A stretch of 64,000 bases of DNA, from contig OX578276.1 of NCBI GenBank assembly GCA_951217055.1, forward strand, positions 37,038,205-37,102,204, in the 5' to 3' direction. The notes under the pieces were generated by a model that was not told the DNA's origin, searched no databases, and worked only from the letters and a program-made list of their open reading frames with translations. The stretch's first letter is position 1. Each line of letters opens with the position of its first letter. The position numbers and the translations under genes are program-made. This document shows, one piece after another, positions 12,870 to 23,907 of this stretch. The stretch comes from Gerris lacustris. Lineage: Eukaryota > Arthropoda > Insecta > Hemiptera > Gerridae.

Positions 12870-13965
12870 TTTTTTCTCCGATTTCAAAAAATCCTAAGAC
12901 AGAAATCCGTTTCAGAGATCAGGGAACAGTTTTGGTTCCGTGTCTGTCGTCGCTCAATTTTTGCGAACAAACATGTCCTGAAAACTACACGTACGATTTT
13001 ATTGAAATTTGGATGTTGTGTCATAATTAGCTCATTGATGGTCCCATATAAGTTTTAATCTTCTGCGCTCATATGTTTCTCTTCCACATGCGTACAAACA
13101 TACATTTAAAAAGTACTACGATCCCCTTATCTGATTCGTATGAAACTTTATCGAAAGTAATCAGTAGATAGCCCCAAATTAATGTGAACCGTCTGCGCTC
13201 TAATTTTTGCTAAATTAATACTTTAATTCATGAAAAAAATCAAAACAATTTTGACAAATTAAAAAAATCGGTCCGAGACAACTCAAACTTTCTCATATAC
13301 GAGTTTATAATTACTTAACCCAGTATTTTCCATTTATTAGTTTTCAAATGTACATTTAAATATTATTGAACATTTAATCAAAATTTATCATAAAAATAAC
13401 TTCTCCTGGGCGGGGAATCGAACCCGGGCTCTCTCCGTCCGCGTTTTAAGCTGACGGCGGGAAAACGGCTTATATCGTTGGATTCGTATTCAAATGGACT
13501 ACATTTTAGAATTTTTTAATCAAAATCGTCGGAACCGTTTTCGAGAAATAATTTTTTTCATGTTTTTTCAGAGTTTTTGGGGGGTAGCGGCCTCAAATTT
13601 AGAGCTAAAATTCATTTCTCGATTTCGCCTCGGGGTATGATTTTTCTGAACATGTATGCCAAATTTCGTCAAAATCAGCCCAGTAGTTTAGGCTCCAGGC
13701 GTCTGCACATACGACAGACAGACAGACATTTTTTAAAAACCACTTTTTTGGACTCAGGGGACCTCAAAACGTGTAAATCCATCAAAATCTCAAAATCGAA
13801 TTTTCGCGCCATCACAATACTTTCTCTTTATATGAGAAAGTAAAAACGGGAGAACAAACAAATTAGACAATGTTTTGTAAAAGTATAAATTAATAAAGTA
13901 CGTGATAGGATGCAAGGAAGCTATGTGCCACACCAATTGGTATTTTTAGAATACGCATTGAGTTT
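12870..13965 (-). repeat. Interspersed repeat family R, copy 1, split by an insertion
   Basis: The reverse complement matches the copy at 45.2-45.7 kb through several phrases: GACAGAAATCCGTTTCAGAG, CATATAAGTTTTAATC, and at the far end GGAAGCTATGTGCCACACC. The match stops near 13266 and resumes at 13850, exactly around the hairpin-ended element, so the insertion is younger. No coding capacity is visible. Confidence 0.75.
13267..13849. mobile_element. Hairpin-ended non-autonomous repeat with tRNA-like B box
   Basis: It lies cleanly inside repeat family R. It contains GGGAATCGAACCCGGGC, the reverse complement of a tRNA B box, so the minus strand could derive from a tRNA-promoter SINE. A GACAGACAGACAGAC run follows. 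The right end is a stem-loop, ACTTTCTC ... GAGAAAGT, and ACTTTCTCATATACGAG occurs near the left end, so short inverted ends exist. A second copy lies at 17120-17559. SINE versus hairpin-ended DNA repeat is unresolved. Confidence 0.6.
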
Positions 13966-14394
13966 TCCCATGACAATTTCTATGTCATCGAAAGTGACAA
14001 TGTTATATATGCTTGATATTAGGTCAGACATGAGTTTAATTATGCTTACAGAAAAAGTAACCTAGATTTGAGAAACGAGTTTAACAGATTAGAAAAGCAC
14101 AGGTTGCGCACACCATCAAAGATGTATGCATAGAATTTCAACAGCGGGTAGGCCCTGAGGATGTCATACTCAACGTTATTGTTGCCAGATACCAAACTAA
14201 ATGCATAGGCCTGAAACCTGGATAAACAACGACGAATATATGGAGATTAAGGGATACCTATGCGTTAATCTATTCAAGGTGATAACGTTCAAGCCTAGGG
14301 AGTCGATGAAATTATAAAAAGCTGACATTAAGTTGACCCCTTCTTAAATACTTACTAAAGTTAATAGACGGCTAAAGTAAGTCAATACGTGCAT

Positions 14395-14880
14395 TGCAGT
14401 GATGGCAGAATGCGGATATAGAATAGCAGAATGCGTGGTTAAAAGCATGATTAACAACCACCGAGCTCTGATTGTCACCGTTTACATATCTCCAAAGTTA
14501 AAGACTGATGACATCAATGATTTCTTTGAATTAAATTTATTGGCATACACGTCAAAAATACCGAAAATTATGAAAGTGACCAAAAAGAAAGTACGTTGAT
14601 ATCCCTATAATTGTATCCGATAAATAAACATTTTGTAAACATTCATGGAAGAAACTTTTGGACGTCAGCTCAAAACAAGTATGCCAGCTCTGAACAGTAA
14701 AAAAGTCAACCATTCGAGGAGGTTCGTGCATCGACCTGGATTTTGCTCTAAACCTCGACCAATTACATTTAAAAAATTACACACGTTATTTTCATTATAT
14801 TGCAGACCAATATTCAGCGTCATTATTTCTCTTCTAGGTCTGGTTCTGACTATGATCTTATAGTCGTCAGCTAGCGAGAC
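14395..14880 (+). pseudogene. AP-endonuclease-like fragment, Helentron type
   Basis: From 14399 the frame reads NNHRALIVTVYISPKLKTDD and then FELNLLAYT. This is the pattern of the endonuclease domain found at the C-terminus of Helitron2/Helentron Rep-helicase proteins in arthropods. After a stop and frameshifts, pieces equivalent to the RGG-x-CIDL block and the YFHYxRPIFSV block appear up to about 14870. The GDFN core is damaged. It could alternatively belong to a LINE endonuclease, but the VYISP wording favours the Helentron group. Confidence 0.5.
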
Positions 14881-14889
14881 TAGGTCCAA

Positions 14890-15699
14890 TTTTTCTATCT
14901 TCTTTGAGCACTTAGTACTTTCCTGATACCTAATAATGGTTGAGCTTAGTTATGCGTATAATGTTACATGCTCCGAGGCGGCGGCGTCTGTACTGTCCTC
15001 GAATCAAGCATTGAATGCCTCTGGATCGAACTTCGAAGTCTTCATTCGTCTAGAACCACTATTTTCCCGATCTTCTTGATAACTCTTTATTCATTAACTA
15101 CATCCAAAACCTGATTGATATCTTACCACCAGGATTCTTACTTTTTTTTTCTTCAGAACAAAAATTCACAATATTAGAACGTCAAAACAATATAAATAAT
15201 AGAAAAAAAAAACAAAGTAAAAATATTCACTTGCCCCCACTACCTTTCAATTTTCAAAATAAAAATAAATAAAATTCAATCCCAACTGCGACATTCCCAC
15301 AAGGAAAAATTCCGAAGGTACTAAATAATGACAAAGTGGAATGAAATGTTTATGTAGTAAGTAAAGGGTTGTACTTCATTTATGCTACACTTAAAAATCC
15401 CAATTTTCGGAATTTATTCTTAATATAATATGTCTTTGACATCGTCTTCCAATTGGAATATGATCTTCAAATGCTGCCAGAATACTTGTTTTATTACTAG
15501 TAAAAAAATTTGGGTGCCTAGATATTTAAACTAATTAAGAAATATTGACTATAAAACATGAGCCACCCTATAGTGGAGGTATTCCGTGGGCTTCCTCGTT
15601 CGGGGTCAAGTGCGCTCGTTACTACCTGCCTGGTCCTCACTTGACTGTTGACGGGTTGTTGCTACTTTCTCGTGGTTTTGGTTTCTCCCGTTCTCTCGA
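14890..15699. other. Spacer without recognisable gene
   Basis: AT-rich DNA with one GC-richer patch at 15565-15720. No domain, terminal repeat or coding bias was recognised. Confidence 0.4.
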
Positions 15700-16125
15700 T
15701 AATTCTTCGTCCGATTCGTCGCTATTGTGTAAATTTTGCAAAGCGTCAGGAGTGAGAAAATGCTATTTAAATTTTATTTTTCACCTAGAGTGTGAATATA
15801 AGTATGACAATTTTAAGGCAGTAATAGAAGGCAGTGTTTTTTATGTGAGTCAGATTCCTAAGAAAAACAAATTTTCAATTAATAAGGAAACTGAAACTAT
15901 TATCAACATTATTTTTTGTAGTAAACACAATTTACCCTCTTCACGGTCATAAAGATAGTGAGTGGGCTTATTAATATAATATTACTAAGGATAATATAGA
16001 TGATGATGTGTTCAGGTCTCTGTTAAAATTTGAATTTGAATCCTTAGATAATGACTTACTTGCAGATGAAAGTAATCAAGTCATTGCTCCTGATATCCAA
16101 TTTTCGTTTTGGTGAAGGCTGCTTT
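15700..16125 (+). pseudogene. hAT transposase fragment (DUF4371/ZMYM1-like)
   Basis: The frame contains KETETIINIIFCSKHNLP and, after a frameshift, a GHKDSEW segment and FRSLLKFEFESLDNDLL. That order corresponds to the I-x-I-x-C-GRQ-x-x-x-LRGHRD block and the F-x-LL-x-F block of the DUF4371 region of ZMYM1-like hAT transposases. Stops and frameshifts make it dead. It ends about 35 bases before the Harbinger relic, so two unrelated elements abut. Confidence 0.4.
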
Positions 16126-16159
16126 TGCGATGCCGAAGGAAAGAACCTACTTTAACAAC

Positions 16160-17073
16160 CTTATGAATTGAAGATTGTAGCCAAACAGTTTGAAAAAAGG
16201 TGGTATTTTACGTATGCATCGGTGCCATTGATGGCAAGCTCATTGCCATACAAAAATCATCAGGAACAGGCTACTATTATTTCAACTATAAGTAATCATT
16301 TAGCATTGCATTATATTTAAATCAATCGCAGTATTAAATGGTAATAATGAATTTATAATAGTAACAGAAGAAGAGACAACGGAAGAGTCTCTGATGGGGG
16401 GGAGTTTGTACAAATACGCGGTTTTATGAGTGACTAAACATTCTCAAATCTGATAACTTACCTGACAGTAATAACTAACTGCTGTGCGTTTTGGTAAGGG
16501 ACGATGCATTGCCTCTTATAGTCAATTTGTAGAACCGTTTAGCCGAAAAACCCTTACTAAAGAACAAGCCATTCAATTACATACTCTCTCGTGCTCGCCG
16601 CATTGTGGATAATCCATTAGGAATATTAGTACCCTGATTCAGAATATTGTTGAGAAAAAAATAATATTTGCCCAGCAAACGCCACAAAGATTACCGATTA
16701 TCTCGAGCAAGACACATAGTGGAAAATGCTTTCGGGATACTCGCTTCACGATTTCGTATTTACCATACAACAATTAATTTGGAACCATAGAATACAGTAA
16801 GAGTAAAGATGGCCTCGTGCGCCTTACATCATTTTTTGATTGAACATCAATTTAGTTCATCTAGTAACAGTATTATTAACAAACTGTTTTTATCAGAAAA
16901 ATACTGATAATGGGAGTATTATATCTACAGCCTGCGATGCATCGCAATCAAGCATGATCAACCTAGAACGTCAAAACCAGGGTATTATAACTCATGAAGC
17001 TAAACAAGTCAGACAGGCATTCATGGAATACTTTAAGAATGACGGTAAAGTGTCATGTGTCATGGGAAAATGA
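16160..17073 (+). pseudogene. PIF/Harbinger nuclease (DDE_Tnp_4)
   Basis: GAIDGKLIAIQKSSGTGYYY (16216-16280) is the first catalytic aspartate block of Harbinger nucleases, normally LDGKH. After several frameshifts, SRARHIVENAFGILASRFR (16695-16760) carries the RAR-x-VEN-AFG motif with the catalytic glutamate. The end, near 17010-17073, has the AFMEYFKNDGKV tail normally ending in VPWQ. The intervening DDAF block is not recognisable. The reverse-strand MADF gene downstream is its usual partner. Confidence 0.75.
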
Positions 17074-17119
17074 AAGGGTTTTTAGAAATAGACAATATTA
17101 AAGTACAAACACAAAATAT

Positions 17120-17559
17120 CAGTCCGAGAAAATAATGATTGAACATTTTATCAAAATATATCAAAAAAATAACTACTCCCTGGTGGGGAATCGAACCCGG
17201 TCTCTCACTGTCTGCGTTAAAAGCTAAGGAACTAGATATCTACCGTTAGATTCGTATTTAAATATACTAAATTTTATAATTACAATGGTCGTAACCGTTT
17301 TCGAGATTTTTTTTTTTTTTTTTTTTTTTTCACGTTTTATTTAAATTTTTTGGAGGTAAGCGCCCCCAAATTTTTATAATTTTTCAAAACCTGTTGGTTT
17401 TCAAATTTCATCTAATCGGCCCAGTAGTTTTTTCTTTAAAACCACTTCTTTGGTTCAGGGGACCACAAAACGTGTAAATCCATCAAATTCAAACTTTCCC
17501 GCCGTCGCAAAATATTATGTATGTATATAATATGTACTACGTATGTAAGAAAGTAAAAA
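17120..17559. mobile_element. Hairpin-ended repeat, copy 2, between the two Harbinger genes
   Basis: It shares with 13267-13849 the GGGGAATCGAACCCGG patch, the AACCGTTTTCGAGA phrase, the AAAACGTGTAAATCCATCAA phrase near the end and a terminal AAGAAAGTAAAAAA. The left part is shortened. A T26 run occupies 17310-17335. Its position suggests insertion into the Harbinger element. Confidence 0.7.
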
Positions 17560-17689
17560 ATTAACCCTTCAAAACTATAATTCATATGTACGTGTAGAAT
17601 TATAAAACTGATACTATGTATTTATTTAGTAGTAATTAAAATAAAATGGTTCATTTATAATAACTTATAATGCACAGATCAAGATTTTC

Positions 17690-18135
17690 TCGTCTCATTA
17701 CTCTCATTCCCTTCCTCATTCGAAGTTGATGTTCTAGGCGTACCTTGATCTTGAAGGAAATCAAATAAATCGTCATACCAGAGTGCAGGTTTGTACACGT
17801 CGTCTGGTGATGTTCCAGATTTCAGCGACGCACCAATATTTTTTCTCCTTGGGTACGTTACTTCTATTAATTTTTTACAACAATATCCTTAACAGCACCA
17901 GGATCAACCTCATTTAATTTATTCTTAATTTTGCGTATGCTGGGTCTCTCTTCGAGCGATCGTGATATTCTTTGTCCTTGACACAACAGAGGCAAGGCTC
18001 TGATTTATAAATCTCAATGAACTCTTCAAAAACTTGATAACGCATCCGTGATGTCATCATGTTTATCCTGTTTTTACTAAAAATTTCAAACAAACCGAAA
18101 CAATTTAAAAAACTGAGTACAGTTGCACTGCACAC
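17690..18135 (-). pseudogene. MADF/SANT-like protein of a Harbinger element
   Basis: On the minus strand, FEEFIEIYKSEPCLCCVKDK and SKRDPAYAKL match the MADF domain layout (F-x-x-LI-x-x-Y-x-x-x-PxLW ... Y-x-x-x-x-x-R-x-x-A). After a frameshift the frame continues with a basic stretch and YKPALWYDDLFDFLQDQ, the C-terminal segment commonly found in Harbinger-encoded MADF proteins. Such proteins bind the terminal repeats and bring the nuclease to the nucleus. Convergent orientation with the nuclease at 16.2-17.1 kb supports one original element, now decayed. Confidence 0.65.
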
Positions 18136-18139
18136 ACAT

Positions 18140-18994
18140 TCCGAAAAACCTACTTCACAATTGAAATCTGTTGCTAAAACTCCGCCAGCACTAGTTTTTG
18201 CCGCCCTTGTAGAACTAATAATTATAAATAAATAAATAGAGAGGAAAAAACAGCGAAGGCCAATGAAATGAGATTTCCTAGCGCGAGTAGTTATAAGTTA
18301 TAAACCATCTTCTTTCACTTCGTGAGAAAGGCATTTCGCCCATTAAGAAACCGACGGGAACTAATGAAAACTAGAGCTCTTTAGTAAAGTTTATCTCTTC
18401 CACCTTCTAAGCAACCCGCGATAAAAAATGTTACTATCACATGTTGTCAATCATATGTTGCCAACGGAAGGTAGAGTCCGGTACCTCACGGCAGTAGTTA
18501 TATTATTTTTAGAAATTTCCCTCTTTCTTCATTTTAGGAATTAGTAAAGTCCGTCCCGGCCCACTACCACTTCTGTTGAACGAGTGGAGGACAATTCCAT
18601 TTTTACTTTTCCTCACCTCCTCCGAAAATATATAGAAAAATTATTCTTTTCACCCAAAAAATCCGAAACCTCGGTTTCAGAGGATTTATTCGTTTTTTAT
18701 TATTTATTAGAATGGTTTTTAGCTGGATGTCAGACAGACTGACATCTGATGTGTGTGTGTCTGTCTGTGTCGCACAACTTCCACACTGTGTTCCATATGC
18801 TACAGACTTGAAACTTGGTACAAAAATCTGTCCTTATATGTAGTTGTGCTGCCTGGAAATTCAGAAATTTGAGACACTATTAACCCATTTTGCTGAATCA
18901 GCAAAAATTCGTAAAAACTCGTAAATATTGCCGGCTGAGTTAGATTGAGGGAGAATGACGATTATTAAGTTATCTAAGAGAAAAAACAGATTTA
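18140..18994. other. Spacer
   Basis: No coding signal. A TGTGTGTGTCTGTCTGTGTCG run near 18750 is followed by wording (GAAACTTGGTACAAAAATCT) common in non-autonomous arthropod repeats. No boundaries were found. Confidence 0.4.
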
Positions 18995-20907
18995 CCCTTA
19001 AACGCACAACGTATCTTACGAGATACAAAAGTTTACAGTATAGGAAAAATAAGCCTAAAAAGTACTAATTCAAATTATATGTAAGATCGGGAATCTCGGA
19101 ATTAATATACGATTTTATTGTATATGGAGGGGATGATACATTCCGAGGTATTCAATTTTCTAAAAAAGAGGAAAGTTTCCCAATTTCGTCTAAAGTAGTT
19201 TTAAGCCTAGTGAAGTCCCATCTTGATCCTGCTACATCCTGTGTCTTTTTTGACAATTTTTTCACAAATATGGATTTGTTAGTTTTTTTTTAGGGAAGAG
19301 TGGAATATTTTCTTTGGGTACTGTAAGATCGAACAAGCTAAAAAATGATATCACCTCTTGACAATGATAAGGTATTAAAAAAAAGAGGCCGATGTTCTTA
19401 TTGTTTTGTCACAGACAATAAAAAAAAAAAAAATTGTAAAATGGTTTGATAATAAATCAGTACACCTCTCTTCAACAAACTGTGGTGTTCAACCTGTCAA
19501 GAGTGTACTACGCTGGTCTAAACAGGGAAGGATTGAGGTGGACTGTCCTGCAGTAGTGAAGGAATATAATAACCACATGGGTGGTGTCGACTTGTCCGAC
19601 ATGTTAATTGCTCTGTACCGAACCAAATTCAAATGTCGCAAGTGGTACATGAGCTTATTCTCACATGGATTGGACATGTGTACGAATAATGCCTGGCTAC
19701 TGTATCGACGTGAGGTCAATAATGTATGACTTTAAAAAATTTAGAATACGTGTGGCCGAGTCACTTATAAGTCATGGGAAAGTTAAAAGAGGAAGGCCTG
19801 GATCTGGGATGCCAGGATCCACGACCAAAATCCCACTCCTTTCCAGTCCAATCCCTTCAATAGCTCGTTATGACCAGTTTGGTCATGAAAGTGATTTTAA
19901 GTATACGGATGAGGGAAACCTGGACAAAGGCAGATGTAAATACTGCAAAACAGGACAGATATCTGTGGCTTGCCTAAAATGCAATGTCCGGTTATGTTTC
20001 ATCCCAAAAAAATTTTTTTTTGGAGTACCATCGTAAAAAATGATACTTTTATTACTTCACTTGTTTTTTTTTCTGTCTCCATTTTTTTTTTACTCAAATG
20101 TTTGTTTTTGCTTCTTTATTGAATAACTGAACTACAAATATTATTAGTGTAACTGATGATTTAGTTTTTTCCAATTGTCTTCAAATCTTGTAACCAAAAT
20201 TTTACCGACTGCCAATTTATATACCTATTTATAAGTTGCTTTATTTTAATTTTATATCTTTGATAGTGTTCCTAGTTGTCATTTAATTTAACAAAAATAA
20301 AGATCATATACATCAAAATAAGATTACCAAATAATTATTTGATATAATATAAATTTAAGTTTTCTAAAAAATTTGAACTTGCAATTATGTTTTTAAGACA
20401 TTTATGTTTTCTTTTTTGATTGCCATATTTTATTAAACTTTTTATTTTAGTATTATGTATTTTTTTTTTAAGGTAATTGACTGTGACTTGATGTACAATA
20501 AATAACTAAATGTCATAAAGTAAATTAATATATTTATAAGAAAAATGTATTTGTATAATCAAAATGTACCTAAGTTCAAAATGTATGTTCCTTGTTTAAA
20601 TGTTTTATTTTTGTATTTTTATAGAAAATATTATAAAAACAAATGAAAGTCTTTTCTTACACCCCTTTGATGTTTTACAGGTAAAAAGTTCCTGGAAATG
20701 TACAAAGTATCTCACGAGATACATTATAACCTGGACATACAATCCTTGGAAATGCACAATGTATCTAAATTTAAATTACAAAAAAAAAAATTATTTCAAT
20801 GTTTTTTTACAAAATTGCATTATTTTTTTATTAGTAGCTACTAAATAGGCTCAGAAAAAAAGTTTGGTTAAATTATTTCAAAAATTGCAATGTTGTGCAT
20901 TTAAGGG
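18995..20907 (+). mobile_element. piggyBac element with short inverted ends
   Basis: CCCTTAAACGCACAAC at 18995 and its inverted partner GTTGTGCATTTAAGGG ending at 20907 form 16-bp ends with one mismatch. The right end is followed by TTAA, the piggyBac target; the left is preceded by TTTA, one change from it. A subterminal palindrome, GTATCT-nACG-AGATAC, lies on both sides (19011 and 20708). Length is 1.9 kb. The transposase inside is broken, so the element is not self-mobile. Confidence 0.8.
19130..20036 (+). pseudogene. piggyBac transposase (DDE_Tnp_1_7), truncated
   Basis: A broken first section carries VFFDNFFTNMDLL (near 19238-19280, one of the catalytic aspartates) and GTVRSNKLKND. The frame from 19406 has VKWFDNKSVHLSSTNCGVQP, IVKEYNNHMGGVDLSD-type wording (here VVKEYN) with the catalytic aspartate, and a KWYMSLFSHGLDMC helix region. 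After another frameshift the C-terminal Cys-rich module appears (GRCKYCKTGQISVACLKCNV, 19930-19990), a RING/PHD-like zinc module typical of piggyBac. The N-terminal third and the first catalytic region are missing. Confidence 0.85.
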
Positions 20908-20911
20908 TTAA

Positions 20912-21415
20912 ATAATTTGATGAGATGTAGGGAAAACTTTTACAATATTTGCGTTAAAGACGACTCAAAATTTGGAAATTTAATCTAAATTTATAACAAA
21001 TGTAAGAACAGAAACACCAAATTTAGTATGTTGTTGCTGCGAAAGATTGTATTTTCTAACACTGAGTTAATAGGATATTAAATATTGACAAGTGTAGGGA
21101 ATACGGAGAAAACTTAATAAAAACGTTATTTAATTATGTCAGATAATATATGTAAAACTTGTAATAATTGTGCCATAAAGGAAAAATTCATAAATTAGCA
21201 GTTACTAATTGACTGAAATTTCCTGATAACAAAGTAACTAAAAAAATAACTTGAAAGTACTGTCCCCATTAGAGAAGAGAATGTTTTCTCCTTATATAAA
21301 TTTTATGCTGATTAAGCCTTTTAACCCTTTGCTGTAAACCCTCAGCTAGGATTAGAAGGAAGTGTAGTCCAATATACCTATAGAAATTAATGACATGGTA
21401 AAAGTTCACCCTAGG
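20912..21415. other. AT-rich spacer
   Basis: No recognisable coding region, repeat boundary or terminal repeat. Confidence 0.4.
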
Positions 21416-22110
21416 GCCTAGGGGTTTCAAAGATACGCAAGTACATGACGCCACTATGCAAGTTATAGCTCCAGGACAAGGGAAGGCTCCAGCACCATGG
21501 CATCAGATAGAAGACATCGACGAGTTATGTTTTCCTAAAATATTCTGTGGTCAAATAATGAAACTAAATAAAGACATATCATATACGATAAGAGTGAAAT
21601 CAGAATTTAGAAGTAGTGATAGAAGATCATGTAACCCAATAAGATTTTTATTTATGGCTAAAAAGAAACGAACTAAGTTATTGTCTAGCATCAATGAATA
21701 TTGTGTCTAAGAAAAAATAAAATTTCTGAAAACATAGGATATGTTAATAATTTATTAAAATGTGACGAAGGATATAAAATTCTTAAAACAATTACATCTT
21801 CTCCACTCTACTGGGAAGACAAAAATTAAAATATGTTAGCTATGGCTAGGCAGTTAGGAAACCAACTTTTTTCTTAACTCTCTCAGCAGAAGAAAATGTG
21901 TGGCCAGAATTATTGCAATATTTTGCTAAGTTACTTTGGGAAAAAAGTTATCTATTTCTGAAACTTTAAACGCTGAAGTAGCAGAAAAAGCGGAATTAAT
22001 AAGATCAGACCCAGTTACTTGTGCGCAGTATTATGATTTAAACTTAGCAAATTTATGCACATATTGAAAGAAAAAGGGATTTTTTGGGGACTACTTCATG
22101 GAAGACTACT
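21416..22110 (+). pseudogene. Helitron Rep/helicase fragment (Helitron_like_N region)
   Basis: The frame from 21456 reads VIAPGQGKAPAPWHQIEDID and ELCFPKIFCGQ, then SDRRSCNPIRFLFMAKKKR. After frameshifts, pieces with SPLYWEDK, MLAMARQLGN, a LSAAENVWPELLQYF block and RSDPVTCAQYY follow to about 22070. That order is the Helitron_like_N domain that precedes the Rep motifs in arthropod Helitron proteins. The Rep HUH motif and the helicase are absent. It is not linked to the Helitron ends at 4.9-7.2 kb. Confidence 0.6.
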
Positions 22111-22159
22111 TTTAAAGATACGAAATGTAATTTCGACCCCCCCCCCCCTCCTTCTTTAC

Positions 22160-22300
22160 TTTTGAACGGTTATCGATCCATAAGTCTACTCCCATGTCTT
22201 GGCAAGCTGGTAGAAAAAGTTATCTATCGGAGACCGAAGTGAACCACCTTCAATTGGTCCATAATGCACATTTTGGTTTTAGGAATAAACATTAAATTAG
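22160..22300 (+). pseudogene. Small LINE reverse-transcriptase fragment
   Basis: After a C12 run, the frame reads NGYRSISLLPCLGKLVEKVI, equivalent to the YRPISLL block of non-LTR reverse transcriptases, and ends near an NAHFGFR-like segment. Only about 45 codons survive, lying between two unrelated relics. Confidence 0.6.
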
Positions 22301-22309
22301 GAATGGCGA

Positions 22310-23290
22310 ATGCTGCAAAAGAGCTCTACTAAAACTTCTAAGAAAGAAGAAGAGAAAAGAGAGTCCTTCTCTGGTAAACTCAATGACCTTTTTGATATTG
22401 CCCATACTGATGCCGATAATCTTATTGTAATTAATGGGGATAACGAGTTTTTAAAAAGACAGAGAGAAAAAGGAATACTTGGTTGTATGCTTGGTGTTGA
22501 CTTTAACTTAGATAGATGTGAAAAACGTGTAGCTGAACGGCTCGAAGAAGAGTATGCTAGGAAGAAATGGTACTTTGAAGACATAGCTAGTTCGAGTATA
22601 TTGGTTGAGCTTTTGCAGAGTACAAGTAGCAGTAGCAGTGCAGGAGAAGCCGAACACAATGGCAGTGGAGATAAATTCATCAGTTCAACTGAAGCTTCAA
22701 CTAGTGGCAAGCCATGCCCAAGAGGTACACACAATTTTTTTAATGAGCTTTAACGCTTGACAGATGCAAAATTAGTGATCGTGATGCTGTTCATATACTT
22801 AAAGCAGTAGCTGAAGCATTAGAAATAGATAGTAAATAACTGATTATTAATAGCTTCCGTACGACGGAAGCGCTCTCGATATAGAACAATAAGGTATTGC
22901 GAAATGCTGGGAAAATTTAAATTACCTAAAGAAGTACCTGTGATTGTACATTGGGATGGCAAACTACTTCGGATAGATTGCCAATATTGTTAACATTTGG
23001 TGGACAAGAACAGTTGATTGGAGTGCCGGCAGTAGACCATTCGAGTGGAGCTGAACAAGCAAATGCAGTTTATCGAAGCTTAGAAGAATGGGGGGCTGCT
23101 AGATTCAGTAAATGCAATGTGTTTCGACACCACGTTCGGAAATACTGGAAGAATCAAAGGAGCCTGCACTAATCTAGAAGTCCTTTTGGAGAATGATCTT
23201 CTGTGCCTTCCATACAGACATCATATAAATAAATAGATCCTGAAAGCCGTATTCGATGAATTGATGGAACCTACTTCTGGACTAGAATTT
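22310..23290 (+). pseudogene. Unclassified high-copy gene relic with DDE-like blocks
   Basis: The 147-codon frame has KLNDLFDIAHTDAD, FLKRQREKGILG and a Ser-rich tail. A frameshifted continuation gives PVIVHWDGKLL, LTFGGQEQLIGVPAVDHSSG, CFDTTFGNTGRIKGAC and a CLPYRHHI block (22930-23230). The spacing of HWDGK and CFDTT followed by a His-rich block looks like the D...D arrangement of a DDE transposase, and I recall this wording from many repetitive uncharacterised insect and cnidarian proteins. I cannot name the superfamily. Several frameshifts and a TAA in the first D block region make it inactive. Confidence 0.45.
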
Positions 23291-23296
23291 TTAATT

Positions 23297-23580
23297 AGTA
23301 GAAAAATGTAACATCTTACTTGTGTCGTTAATACACTATCAAAGGCAATATTTTTTTCTTTTATTACAAAAAAGTTAAATATTAAGTTTTAATTTATTAA
23401 ACAATTATTATTTGTGTTTATTATTTTCAATAGGTCTCACTCAATCTAGAGTTAGATAGATAGCATATAGTTGCCAAATTATTTAACAAACTGAACCTAT
23501 CCATTTTAATTTTGAAATACGTAGTAGAAAAATATACCATCTTACTTGTGTCGTTGATACACTATCAAAGGCAATATTTT
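23297..23580. repeat. Direct repeat pair, ~57 bp, 224 bp apart
   Basis: Bases 23297-23353 and 23521-23577 share GTAGAAAAAT, TACTTGTGTCGTT and ACACTATCAAAGGCAATATTT. The rest of 23330-23900 is AT-rich and shows nothing else. Confidence 0.7.
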
Positions 23581-23907
23581 ATGTTAAACAAACACTTTCA
23601 ATACATAATTTCAAGTAACGAATAAAAGGGAAATAATGCATAATGCACTTCATTGATGCATCATTTCTTGAGGCCCCTTTTTTTTATGTGATCTTCAGAA
23701 TTTTATACAACAAAAATTGGGCTCAACTGATTCGAATAAAATAAATCTCATTTCTGTAAGTTGCGCCGTTTTTTCTTAATAGCTCTTCAAAATCGATACA
23801 CATAATGTCGCCTAACCCTGCATAATAAACGTATATTTTGAAGCAAACAATTTTTTCATTACGATTTATAGCTTTTATACACAGGTACTTATTAATAGTT
23901 ACCTATA

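Noticed and set aside
13410..13460. Possible tRNA gene on the minus strand
   Set aside because: A B-box-like GGGTTCGATTCCC is present, but acceptor and anticodon stems do not form and the second copy at 17.2 kb is equally incomplete.
22297..22734. 145-codon minus-strand frame
   Set aside because: It is antisense to the plus-strand frame carrying recognisable repeat-gene blocks.
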